In this document: in pieces, positions 16,992 to 25,185 of the stretch
Numbering within the stretch: the stretch's first letter is position 1
Layout of the letters: every line of letters starts with the position of its first letter
NCBI RefSeq assembly: GCF_037081835.1
Contig: NZ_CP146516.1
Span: forward strand, 1,697,501 to 1,761,500
Reading direction: 5' to 3'
Length of the DNA stretch: 64,000 nucleotides
Origin: Spirobacillus cienkowskii
GTDB lineage: Bacteria > Bdellovibrionota_B > Oligoflexia > Silvanigrellales > Silvanigrellaceae
The notes under the pieces: model-generated
The model's database searches: none
Seen by the model: the letters and a program-made list of their open reading frames with translations, nothing else
What the model was told of the DNA's origin: nothing
Program-made: the position numbers and the translations under genes

Positions 16992-18530
16992 CTATTGTAT
17001 CTCGCTATCAGTCGCCACCCATTTGTCATCAACTTCATCCAATATCAATGAAGCAAACTGAGATGAATACTCAGTATCCGACTTTAAGGAGGCGAAATCA
17101 GAATCTAAACGTGCAAGTTCAACTAATTTTTTATCCTCATTGAGTGCAAGTTTCAAGTTTTCTAAGGCTTCTCTTTTTCGTCCTAACAAAGCAAGCATGC
17201 ACGCTTTATTATACAGGTAAATAGGATTATTTGCGTTTAACTTTAAAGCACTTTCAAAATCACGTAAAGCATTTTCATAATATTTTATTTTATAATAAGT
17301 AAGAGCTCTCTCTGCATACAGATCATCTTTTGAATTATCGAGCACTATTGCTTTTGTATACATCTCTATCGACTCATCAAATTTTTTATCATTTCTAAAC
17401 ATCTCAGCAAAAATAATATAAGGCAATAAATAACTTGGTTCTTCTTTGGTTAAGTATTTTAATGATTTGTCAAGAATTTGCATTGCATCTATTTTTTTAT
17501 ATTCTGAAACCAACGAGCTATAAAATTTTTTATTATCATAACTTGTTTGCGCAGAATATAATGCAGCGATTGCGGCGTCTGATTTATTATTATTTTTATA
17601 ATTTGCCATTGAAATATGCGCATACACCAAAGAATACGCTGAGGGAGAAATGTATTGTCTTTTAGATAACGCTTCTAAAAGTTTATCTAAATTTGACAAG
17701 GAAAAATTATATTTATTTTGGATTGTATATTGCAACACAGCAAGCTGTAACCTTGATTCAATATCGTTACCTAAAGCAATTGCTTTTTCAAATGCTAATG
17801 TTGCCTCATGATAATTTTTAACACCCACATAGGACAATGCTGTTCTATGCCACAACCATCTATCGGGGTGTTTTTTGGCAAACTCTTTTAATGCAAACGC
17901 TGCTTTTCCAGGAATCTCAGATTTTGCAAGAGCAATGGCTGCATAATGAGAAATATCATCCATGTTTGCGCCCTTACGAATAGCTTCTTCTATATTTTTT
18001 AACGCTTCTTTAGGATTTTTTTCAGAATAAATTCTTCCTTTTTCGACGAGAGAATCCATATGCTCTGGATACTTTCCAAGCGTTTCAAGATACATATCCT
18101 CTGCAGCTTTGATATGACCCGAATAATAAAGAATATCTGCTTTTGCAAAACACGCGCGAGGTCTATTGGGCGCCATTTCATAAGCTTGAGTCACCAATTC
18201 AATACTTTTTTGCAATTCAAATGGATTTTTAGTTCCTTGTGCAACCTGTAGCTGAATGAGTTTTGCAAGCTCAATATAAGAATCAATATTGCCAGGGAAT
18301 AAGCGAATACTTTCTATTAATAATTTTTCTGCATGAATTTGTTCGCCAGGAAGTGCATCAACAATAATTGCTTTGGCTTCGCGGTAAAGTTTTAATGACG
18401 ATTCTCTATCACCTGCATTGTCTTTTTTTTCAGTAAATGCTTTAACCTTCTGCAAATCAACCAACTGTGCATGAGCTGACACAGTCAAAGCAGTTAAAAT
18501 TAAAAAATATGCAAGATTCGTGATTCTCAA
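16992..18530 (-). CDS. Exported TPR-repeat protein
   Basis: A 512-residue secreted protein built of tetratricopeptide repeats. The signal peptide starts MRITNLAYFLILTALTVSA and has an AHA|Q cleavage site. Repeats run through the protein, clearest as ARACFAKADILYYSGHI and YLYNKACMLALLGRK (near the C-terminus). The reading frame opens with a TTG at 18554, but the TTG at 18530 is preferred: AGGAAGGA lies six bases before it and the protein then begins at the signal peptide. It probably acts as a periplasmic scaffold; no partner can be named. The gap to the acyl-CoA dehydrogenase gene is 57 bases. Confidence 0.8.
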   Translation of the reverse strand: MRITNLAYFLILTALTVSAHAQLVDLQKVKAFTEKKDNAGDRESSLKLYREAKAIIVDALPGEQIHAEKLLIESIRLFPGNIDSYIELAKLIQLQVAQGTKNPFELQKSIELVTQAYEMAPNRPRACFAKADILYYSGHIKAAEDMYLETLGKYPEHMDSLVEKGRIYSEKNPKEALKNIEEAIRKGANMDDISHYAAIALAKSEIPGKAAFALKEFAKKHPDRWLWHRTALSYVGVKNYHEATLAFEKAIALGNDIESRLQLAVLQYTIQNKYNFSLSNLDKLLEALSKRQYISPSAYSLVYAHISMANYKNNNKSDAAIAALYSAQTSYDNKKFYSSLVSEYKKIDAMQILDKSLKYLTKEEPSYLLPYIIFAEMFRNDKKFDESIEMYTKAIVLDNSKDDLYAERALTYYKIKYYENALRDFESALKLNANNPIYLYNKACMLALLGRKREALENLKLALNEDKKLVELARLDSDFASLKSDTEYSSQFASLILDEVDDKWVATDSEIQ

Positions 18531-18663
18531 TCTAAATCCTTCCTCAACACGCAAAACGCTGTTGCGAAGCCCGAGTCCACTCTTTCCTGCTATCGACTGA
18601 TTTGGTAAATTATTGAGATTGATAATTTAAAAGAAGATATAACTATAAAATTTAATTAAAAAT

Positions 18664-20142
18664 TTAAACTTTTTGAAATTTTGCTAAATCTGCAAGCATA
18701 TGAATTTGGCCAAAAAGTGTGCTTTTAAAGTCGCTCAGTAGCAAACTCTCATTTTCTGAATGGGCGTTGGTGTAAGGGTCTTCAACTCCTACTAAAATTG
18801 CAGGAATCCCACCAAAAGTTTCGCTCAATGGCTGCACAAACGGAATAGTTGCGCCACATCCAATAAATTGCGCCGTATGCCCATATCCTTTTTCTAGCGA
18901 CCGTGCGGCAATTTGATACACATCAGCGTTAGGGTTTGAAATTGCCCACCAATTGCTCGCCGACTCAGGGGTTACCTTTAAACGAAAACCTTTTGGACAA
19001 TGGGCTTGAATGTGTTGCGTGAGTTTTTGCAATACATCTTGAGGTTGCATATCGGGTACAATACGAATAGAAACCCTTGCCCACGCAGCATCCTGAATAA
19101 TATTACTCACCAGTTTTCTAGAACCACTTTGCACCGCATTGATGCTCAAAGAAGGGTAACGCCACAGACGCTCTGCAAAATTGTGTTCTGCATCTAAAAA
19201 AGACAATTCTTTTAATAACCCCGTTGCATTGCGAGCAATGGATTCCATTTTTAAACTTGCAAATTGTGATTTTTCAGAAGGAGTTAATGATTTTATCGAG
19301 TCTAAAATTCCTTTAACTTTAATATTACCTTGTTCATCTGTTAATGATGCCAAAATATGACTCAAAGCCACCACAGGATCTGGCAAAATTCCGCCCCATA
19401 TTCCCGAATGCACAGGATGCTCCAATGCTTCGACTTCAATATCAACAGCAACTAAGCCACGCAATGCAGTTGTAATGCTTGGTATTCCAGAGTCAACATT
19501 GGCACAATCTGTCACAATAATTCCATCGGCTGTTAGTTTTTGTTTGTGCGCTTTTACAAATTGCGCCAAATGATGACTACCAATTTCTTCTTCTCCCTCA
19601 ATAATAACTTTTACATTAACGGGAAGTTCTCCATGAGTTTTAAGGTATGCAGAAATTGCGGCAGTATGCGCAATAATCCCAGCTTTATCATCGGCAGTGC
19701 CTCTACCGTATAATCTGCCGTTTTTTTCTGTTGGTTCAAAAGGATGGGAGTTCCATTTTTCTTCACGACCAGGAGGCTGTACATCATGATGGGCATACAA
19801 TAATAGTGTTGGCGCACCGGGCTTATGAAGCCAATCTGCATACACGTAAGGGTGCACCCCTTTTTGCAGCTCTAGAACTTCAACGTTTTCAAGACCCGCT
19901 TGCTCCAAAGTATGGGCTGTGGCTTCGGCGCTTAACTTTACAACATTGTCATCAAATCCTGCAAGACTCACGCTTGGAATTTTGACAAGCTTTTTTAAGA
20001 CATCAAGCTCTTTGCTTAAGTTTTTTTCGCAATATTCAAGTGCTTTTTGTGTTGCTGGCGTTGGTGCTGTCACAAAAAGCGGCTCTCCTTTTTCGTTTGT
20101 ACAACCACACGTCGCAGAATGATTATGATGAGATTGCAACAT
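18664..20142 (-). CDS. M20 family metallopeptidase (dipeptidase)
   Basis: Predicted zinc dipeptidase of the M20/CNDP-PepV group, 492 residues. Visible metal-site segments are LLYAHHDVQPP (His, Asp), GRGTADDKAG (bridging Asp), EGEEEIGS (catalytic Glu pair), TDCAN (Asp) and the late AHSENES (His). A dimerisation/lid domain sits between about 210 and 330. No signal peptide, so it is cytosolic. The N-terminus is odd: HHNHSATCGC at residues 5-14 is rich in His and Cys and is not part of the usual fold, so it may bind metal. The ribosome site before the ATG at 20142 is weak. Confidence 0.92.
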   Translation of the reverse strand: MLQSHHNHSATCGCTNEKGEPLFVTAPTPATQKALEYCEKNLSKELDVLKKLVKIPSVSLAGFDDNVVKLSAEATAHTLEQAGLENVEVLELQKGVHPYVYADWLHKPGAPTLLLYAHHDVQPPGREEKWNSHPFEPTEKNGRLYGRGTADDKAGIIAHTAAISAYLKTHGELPVNVKVIIEGEEEIGSHHLAQFVKAHKQKLTADGIIVTDCANVDSGIPSITTALRGLVAVDIEVEALEHPVHSGIWGGILPDPVVALSHILASLTDEQGNIKVKGILDSIKSLTPSEKSQFASLKMESIARNATGLLKELSFLDAEHNFAERLWRYPSLSINAVQSGSRKLVSNIIQDAAWARVSIRIVPDMQPQDVLQKLTQHIQAHCPKGFRLKVTPESASNWWAISNPNADVYQIAARSLEKGYGHTAQFIGCGATIPFVQPLSETFGGIPAILVGVEDPYTNAHSENESLLLSDFKSTLFGQIHMLADLAKFQKV

Positions 20143-20169
20143 AATTTTACTTTCTTTATATGATATGTA

Positions 20170-20580
20170 TCAGAAATTATTTTTTAAAATTTGCCACGCT
20201 TCATTTAAATATTTCATGGCATCATGGGATGTTACCTGCATTTTATCAGGATGCCAAGATTGTGCAAATTTTATATATTTTTTGCGAACTTCTGATAAAT
20301 CAATTGGCTCTGCATTTTGTATATTAAAAAACGCTAACGCCCAAGACGTTGTTCCGCGTTGAAACTGATTTGCGGCAAGTAAACAGACTTCAAACTCTTC
20401 ACATGCGTTTTGTTGTTTTGGTTGCTTTAAAATTTCTTGAATATCATTGATAATTTGTTTTCTGTTTTCTAAACGTTTCTGTTTTTCTAGTTTTTTTTGT
20501 TTTTTTATTTCCATTTCAAGACGCTTCACGTCATACGCATCGTCATCACTAAAATCAATGTCCATATTGGATTCATCCAT
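20170..20580 (-). CDS. C-terminal J-domain protein
   Basis: A 136-residue protein with a J domain at its end rather than at its start: LSEVRKKYIKFAQSWHPDKM carries the HPD motif (His110-Pro-Asp112) that stimulates DnaK ATPase. The N-terminal half (residues 15-60) is a charged, Lys-rich coiled-coil-like helix, preceded by an acidic MDESNMDIDFSDDD. It would act as a specialised DnaK co-chaperone. No obvious ribosome site precedes the ATG at 20580. Downstream, the M20 peptidase gene begins 27 bases away. It diverges from the HemX-like gene. Confidence 0.75.
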   Translation of the reverse strand: MDESNMDIDFSDDDAYDVKRLEMEIKKQKKLEKQKRLENRKQIINDIQEILKQPKQQNACEEFEVCLLAANQFQRGTTSWALAFFNIQNAEPIDLSEVRKKYIKFAQSWHPDKMQVTSHDAMKYLNEAWQILKNNF

Positions 20581-20679
20581 CTGCTGTTATATACCTATTT
20601 GCGCACTGTGTGCGTTTACCCTTTTAAAGCAGAGTCACTTTCATTTCTCTCAACTTTAGAAAAGGATCATAAAACTGAT

Positions 20680-21531
20680 ATGCCAAATCTTTCTACGCAT
20701 GAGAACATGATTCACAATATTTTTGTGCTCGAACTCATTTCACGCATTGCCATGAGTACATTATTTGGCTTTGCGGTTCTCTGTTTTGGTTACACCTTAA
20801 CTCCAAACATTCAAAAAAAGCAGCGCACAGAATTTATTCATATCTTTGCCCGTATTTTATTTATGCTGGGCTCTGCGTTTACCATTGTTTATGGAACGCT
20901 TGAATTTATTCTTCCACTCAATTCGATTGCCACGCAAGTGCATACAGTCATATGTCTTGTGCTTGCAGCCACCGTTTTATTTATAGACCCAAACAAAGAA
21001 GGCGCACCTGCATTTTCTTTTTTAAGTGGTGCACTTATTTTTTTGCTCGTAACATTAACACCTTTTTTAGATCCAAAACCATTGTATCGCGCTCACTCTG
21101 TTGATTGGTTGGTGTATTTTCATATTGGCACTGGAGCATTGGGTGAAGCCATTTTTGCTGTGGTGTTTTGTACGTCACTCCTTTATTTATGGAATTATCA
21201 CAAACTCAAACAACGCAAACTTGCCTCAAGCGGCTCTTTGACAAGCTTATCTTCTATAGACACACTTGTCGAAAAATCATCGCTATTTGGTTTAACTTTT
21301 ATCACTCTCAGTCTTCTTTCAGGCATTGCATTAATTTTTATTGGTAAATTTACTACACAAGTTGGATTTATAAAAATTTTATGGGCATTTTTGGTTTGGG
21401 GATGGTATGTCATGACGATCTTTGGCAGGAGTCTCTGGGGATGGCGCGGTAAAAAAGGTGCAAAACTCGCTATCTTTGGCATGATTCTTCTTATGCTAGG
21501 ATTATTTGGAACAATTTGGCATTATTTTTAA
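20680..21531 (+). CDS. HemX/CcsA-type cytochrome c assembly membrane protein
   Basis: An integral membrane protein with about eight hydrophobic segments, of the CcsA/CcmF/HemX superfamily (heme handling). It lies directly before ansA and hemA, as HemX does next to hemA in Bacillus and related gene orders. In Bacillus, HemX lowers the steady-state amount of HemA; here that role is inferred from position only. The reading frame extends upstream to 20497, but that part overlaps the divergent J-domain gene. The ATG at 20680 is the first sensible start, though the AAGGA is 13 bases away; the ATG at 20707 is an alternative. ansA follows after 21 bases. Confidence 0.75.
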   Translation: MPNLSTHENMIHNIFVLELISRIAMSTLFGFAVLCFGYTLTPNIQKKQRTEFIHIFARILFMLGSAFTIVYGTLEFILPLNSIATQVHTVICLVLAATVLFIDPNKEGAPAFSFLSGALIFLLVTLTPFLDPKPLYRAHSVDWLVYFHIGTGALGEAIFAVVFCTSLLYLWNYHKLKQRKLASSGSLTSLSSIDTLVEKSSLFGLTFITLSLLSGIALIFIGKFTTQVGFIKILWAFLVWGWYVMTIFGRSLWGWRGKKGAKLAIFGMILLMLGLFGTIWHYF

Positions 21532-21552
21532 TTTAGAGATGAGATTTGCGAG

Positions 21553-22605
21553 ATGACAAAGAAAAAGGTTCTTATACTTCATACAGGCGGTACATTTGGC
21601 ATGGCGTTAAATGGCACACACAATGCCGCTAAGCAAGCGCCCCATATGCTAGAGCAATTATTACAAAGTGTACCAGAAATTTCTGCTGTCGCAGACGTTG
21701 ACCTTCATGTTATTTGCAATATTGATTCTTCCGACGCTGACATTGCGTTGTGGTCGCAACTTTCACACACAATCCATCAAAAATGGAATAATTTTGATGG
21801 CTTTGTTGTTGTGCATGGAACTGATACAATGGCTTGGTCTGCATCAGCATTGGCTTTTTTTCTTGAAGGCCTCACCAAACCTGTTGTGTTTACAGGATCG
21901 CAACGCCCTCTATCAGAATTTCGCAATGATGCCAGAGTCAATATGATTGATGCCGTAGAACTTGCGACATTAGGTATTCCTGAAGTGTTAATTTGCTTTG
22001 ATAGCAAAGTGCACAGAGCTACCCGTGCCACCAAATATAGCAATGAACATTTGTACGCTTATAAGAGTTATAACGCCCCTCTTGTTGGCAATTTAGGTGT
22101 TAACATCAAAATCAATCCTAAAATTTTAAAAACTATTTTGCCTGCTGCGAAGCGGCATGCTCCTTGTATCAATAACAAAGCAGATGGCAACATCACTGCA
22201 CTTTTATGTGCTCCTGGCGCTTTGCCTTCTGCAAAGTTTTGCGATGCTCTATTAAATTCAACCCATGGTATCATTATTCAAGGATTTGGTTCTGGTAATT
22301 TGCCAATTCAAGAAAAAAACTGGCTAGAACTGTGCGAAAAAGCCCAGATAAAAAAGATACCCGTTGTGATTACAACGCAGTGCGAATCAGGCTTTGTCTC
22401 TCTTAACCTTTACGAAAATGGGAGAGCGTTTGAAAATCTTGGAGTGATTTCGGCAATGGACATGACGTTTGAAGCAACAAGTGTAAAACTGATGATTATG
22501 CTTGGCCGCAAAATCCCGTTTGAAAAAAGACATGAGTTTTTTGCAACACCGCTTGCATTTGAAAACTCTCCTTCACTTCAAACACACATTTATGTAGGTG
22601 ATTAA
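21553..22605 (+). CDS. ansA: L-asparaginase, type I (cytosolic)
   Basis: Hydrolyses L-asparagine to aspartate and ammonia. Both family catalytic segments are present: HTGGTFGM (Thr near residue 11/14) and VVHGTDTMAW (Thr90-Asp91), with TGSQRPLSEFRNDARVN after them. The 350-residue length and the lack of a signal peptide suit the type I enzyme. It is placed between the HemX-like gene and hemA with gaps of 21 and 2 bases, so it is co-transcribed with heme synthesis. I know of no established reason for that link; a supply of aspartate/glutamate nitrogen is a possible but unproven one. Confidence 0.93.
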   Translation: MTKKKVLILHTGGTFGMALNGTHNAAKQAPHMLEQLLQSVPEISAVADVDLHVICNIDSSDADIALWSQLSHTIHQKWNNFDGFVVVHGTDTMAWSASALAFFLEGLTKPVVFTGSQRPLSEFRNDARVNMIDAVELATLGIPEVLICFDSKVHRATRATKYSNEHLYAYKSYNAPLVGNLGVNIKINPKILKTILPAAKRHAPCINNKADGNITALLCAPGALPSAKFCDALLNSTHGIIIQGFGSGNLPIQEKNWLELCEKAQIKKIPVVITTQCESGFVSLNLYENGRAFENLGVISAMDMTFEATSVKLMIMLGRKIPFEKRHEFFATPLAFENSPSLQTHIYVGD

Positions 22606-22607
22606 AC

Positions 22608-23990
22608 ATGACAGGTTCCCATTTTTTTTCATACTGCGGTGCACATTATAAAACTTGCCCCGTGGCATTGCGTGAAGCATGGGCAACTGTTGGAACGTTT
22701 GATAAACTGCATGAAATTATAAAAAATATTTTACAACAATCTGATTTTGAATTTGTGTTAATCAGCACCTGTAACAGATATGATATTTGTTTTTTTGGCA
22801 AAATCACAACCGTGCAAATTAAACAAATCTTTTTGAGCTTGCACCAATTGTCACTGACAACGGTTAACGCAAATTTGCCAAAATTAAATATTAATAATAT
22901 TTTTGATTTTATTACAGTTGATTACGATGAAAATGCGATTCAAAAATTATTTAAAGTGACTGCAAGTCTGGATTCTTTGGTGCTTGGTGAGCCGCAAATT
23001 TTTGGTCAAATTAAAAATGCCTATCAAAAAGCTGTTGAACTTGGTTTTGCTGGAACATTGGCTGGCCCCATATTTAACCGCTGCTTTAAAGTCACAAAAA
23101 AAATTCGCTCTGACACAGACATTGGAAAAAATGGAATTTCAATTGGGCATGCAGCAATTGATGCCATTTCTCGTGTATTTGACAATCTTGCAGAAAAACA
23201 AATTTTGATTTTTGGTGCTGGCGAAATGGCACGGGTGGTTGCGCAACATTTATTATTTTTTAAAGCAAAAAGTGTTTTTATTGCCAACCGAACCTTTCAT
23301 CGTGCAGAGAATTTAGCATTAGAACTTGGCAATGCATGGCCGCTCGATTTAGACAGCGCTTTGCAGCGCATTCACGAATTTGATATTAGCATTGCAGCCG
23401 CATCGGGCACCGAATTTATTTTGCACACCAATCATTTAAAAAACTATCCTAAAAAACGCCAAGGCAAGCTGTCTGTGTTTGTTGATATTAGTATTCCGCG
23501 TAAGATTGAACCAAGTATTGCAAAAATAGAGAACTTATTTTTATTTAATATCGATGATCTCGATTCCATTATGGAAAAAAATCGCGAATCACGCAAAAAC
23601 GCGGCATTGCTCGCAGAACAAATGATTCATGCCGAGGTGCAAGAATATCTGTTTATTAGTAAACAAAAAGAAAACCTTGCAAATGTTGGCCGTTTGCATA
23701 GTTGGGTCAAAAACGTGGTTGATTACGAAATATCTCGATCTCTTCGCGATCTGCAAAAAGGAAAAAAAGTTGATTCTCAAGTTGTTTCCGATGCTGTCGC
23801 AAAAAGACTTGTTTCTATTTCTGCACATTTGGCTAAAAATAATATCAAAATACCCAATCAAGAACATTCGGTGGGAGAATTGCTTGAATTTTTATTTCGA
23901 CTTTCTGAACAACCCTTACTCCCAGAAAAAAATGTCAAAGAAAACAATGTCCTTAAATTTCCAAGCAAACGGAAAATTAATTTGAATTAA
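22608..23990 (+). CDS. hemA: Glutamyl-tRNA reductase
   Basis: First committed step of C5 heme synthesis: NADPH reduction of glutamyl-tRNA(Glu) to glutamate-1-semialdehyde. The catalytic Cys55 is in STCNRYD. The substrate segment SLVLGEPQIFGQIKNAY and the NADPH-binding ILIFGAGEMARV are clear, and a C-terminal dimerisation helix follows. At 460 residues it is slightly longer than usual because of a C-terminal tail. It starts two bases after ansA. HemL is not in the window; hemC and a hemD-like gene follow after the Rpn insertion. Confidence 0.95.
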   Translation: MTGSHFFSYCGAHYKTCPVALREAWATVGTFDKLHEIIKNILQQSDFEFVLISTCNRYDICFFGKITTVQIKQIFLSLHQLSLTTVNANLPKLNINNIFDFITVDYDENAIQKLFKVTASLDSLVLGEPQIFGQIKNAYQKAVELGFAGTLAGPIFNRCFKVTKKIRSDTDIGKNGISIGHAAIDAISRVFDNLAEKQILIFGAGEMARVVAQHLLFFKAKSVFIANRTFHRAENLALELGNAWPLDLDSALQRIHEFDISIAAASGTEFILHTNHLKNYPKKRQGKLSVFVDISIPRKIEPSIAKIENLFLFNIDDLDSIMEKNRESRKNAALLAEQMIHAEVQEYLFISKQKENLANVGRLHSWVKNVVDYEISRSLRDLQKGKKVDSQVVSDAVAKRLVSISAHLAKNNIKIPNQEHSVGELLEFLFRLSEQPLLPEKNVKENNVLKFPSKRKINLN

Positions 23991-24062
23991 ATGTGATTAT
24001 TTATATAAAAATTTATTAAATTTATACTCATACAATTGACTGGCACATTCATTACAATTAGG

Positions 24063-24103
24063 GTGGCGAGCTTCAAGTGTGAAATACACTTGAAGCTCGC
24101 CAC
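24063..24103. repeat. Perfect 18-bp palindrome (5-base loop) before the Rpn gene
   Basis: GTGGCGAGCTTCAAGTGT (24063-24080) and ACACTTGAAGCTCGCCAC (24086-24103) are exact inverted repeats separated by GAAAT. It is the strongest hairpin I found in the window and is clearly GC-richer than its surroundings. Neither flank has a T-run, so it is not an ordinary intrinsic terminator. It lies 75 bases before the Rpn start and 73 after hemA. It could be a REP-like element, a transfer scar or a transcription-stop structure. Confidence 0.85.
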
Positions 24104-24178
24104 AGTTGTATTTGCATTTTGCGAACTGAAATTGCACGGCGAAGTTAAAAATTATGTGTTTATTGTTAAAGGATTTTT

Positions 24179-25054
24179 ATGTTCCAAACCGAGTCTATCG
24201 ATATTTTTGACCCCAAAGTGGATTCCATCTTCAAAAAGATTTTTGGCGAAAAACAAGAACTTTTTATTGACCTTGTCAATAGTGTGTTTGCCAATAAAAA
24301 CGAAAAATTGGTGAAATCTGTTACCTTTTCAAACTCTTCTCTGCCAAAAAATATTGCCAATGGCAAAGAATGTTTTTTGGATGTTCTTGCTGAGCTCGAT
24401 GACGGCAGCAAAATCAATATTGAAATGCAGGTCGCACCAGAAAAACATTATGTCAAAAGAAGTTTGTATTATTGGAGCAATTTGTATTCCAACCAATTGG
24501 CAACCGGCAATCATTACAAAGGCTTAAATCGCTGCGTGTGTATTAATATCATCAATTTTGACCTCTTCCCTGAAAACAATAGCTATCATAGAATGCTCTC
24601 TGTTTTGGATGTCGACAACCACGAAATTGTAGCCCCCGACCTCGAAATCCATTATATAATTATACCCAAAATGCCCAAACATATGTATAATGGCAGTATG
24701 ACAAGGCTTGAAAAATGGTTACTCTTCTTTCAAGCATCAAACAAAAAAGTGTTCGAGGAACTCGCCATGCAAGACAGATTATTTGAACAAGCAAAAGAAA
24801 CTTTGTATTTTTTGAGTCATCACCCCGAAGAAAGAGCCGCATACACCCAACGCTTAAAATATCTGTTGGATACCGCTTCTCGAATTGATGATGCTGAAGC
24901 TAGAGGTGAAGCTAGGGGCGAAGCTAGGGGCGAAGCTAGAGGTGAACATAAAAAAGCACTTGAATTCGCAAAAATGCTAAAGGCCAGAGACTTCTCAATG
25001 ATAGATATTATTGAAATGACTGGACTCACTCCAGAAGAAGCTGAAAATTTGTAA
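24179..25054 (+). CDS. Rpn-family PD-(D/E)XK nuclease/putative transposase
   Basis: A 291-residue protein of the recombination-promoting nuclease family (PDDEXK_2 fold). The core is FDPKVDSIFKKIFG at the start, then ECFLDVLAELDDGSKINIEMQ with the metal-binding Asp68 and Glu82-x-Gln84. The conserved YYWSNLYSNQLATGNHYKGL follows. Family members raise RecA-independent recombination in E. coli; newer work links some to phage defence. The C-terminal third has a four-copy EARG repeat (see 24899-24946) and then a short helix of the DUF-type ending. The gene splits the heme cluster (hemA upstream, hemC downstream) and is flanked by palindromes. Confidence 0.88.
   Translation: MFQTESIDIFDPKVDSIFKKIFGEKQELFIDLVNSVFANKNEKLVKSVTFSNSSLPKNIANGKECFLDVLAELDDGSKINIEMQVAPEKHYVKRSLYYWSNLYSNQLATGNHYKGLNRCVCINIINFDLFPENNSYHRMLSVLDVDNHEIVAPDLEIHYIIIPKMPKHMYNGSMTRLEKWLLFFQASNKKVFEELAMQDRLFEQAKETLYFLSHHPEERAAYTQRLKYLLDTASRIDDAEARGEARGEARGEARGEHKKALEFAKMLKARDFSMIDIIEMTGLTPEEAENL
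24899..24946 (+). repeat. Four 12-bp tandem repeats inside the Rpn gene
   Basis: Units are GCTAGAGGTGAA and GCTAGGGGCGAA in the order A-B-B-A, encoding Glu/Ala/Arg/Gly blocks. In-frame unit changes would lengthen or shorten a charged linker between the nuclease domain and the C-terminal helix without breaking the frame. Such repeats in this position are common among Rpn homologues. Confidence 0.9.
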
Positions 25055-25126
25055 CGCAAGATAGCAAGTTTTAAGTTTTTTATAATTTAAACAAACCAAA
25101 GCTATATTTTTGTTATCTTATCTCCA

Positions 25127-25152
25127 GAGCGAGTGTTTCAAAACACTCGCTC
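25127..25152. repeat. Perfect 12-bp palindrome after the Rpn gene
   Basis: GAGCGAGTGTTT (25127-25138) and AAACACTCGCTC (25141-25152) form an exact hairpin with a two-base centre. It sits 72 bases after the Rpn stop and 34 before hemC. There is no T-run after it on the plus strand. It resembles the upstream palindrome loosely (shared GCGAG and GTGT pieces), so the two may have a related origin. Confidence 0.75.
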
Positions 25153-25185
25153 ATCAATTTGCAAATAGTTTGAGAAAGTTTTTTT

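Noticed and set aside
20497-20679. N-terminal extension of the HemX-like protein
   Set aside because: It overlaps the divergent J-domain gene and has no membrane pattern like the rest; the ATG at 20680 is a better start.
24899-24946. Repeat array that might suggest a CRISPR
   Set aside because: The units are 12-bp, adjacent, without spacers and within a coding frame. No cas genes are near.
25127-25152. Intrinsic terminator of the Rpn gene
   Set aside because: The stem is good but no T-run follows it on the plus strand, so I list it as a palindrome rather than a terminator.
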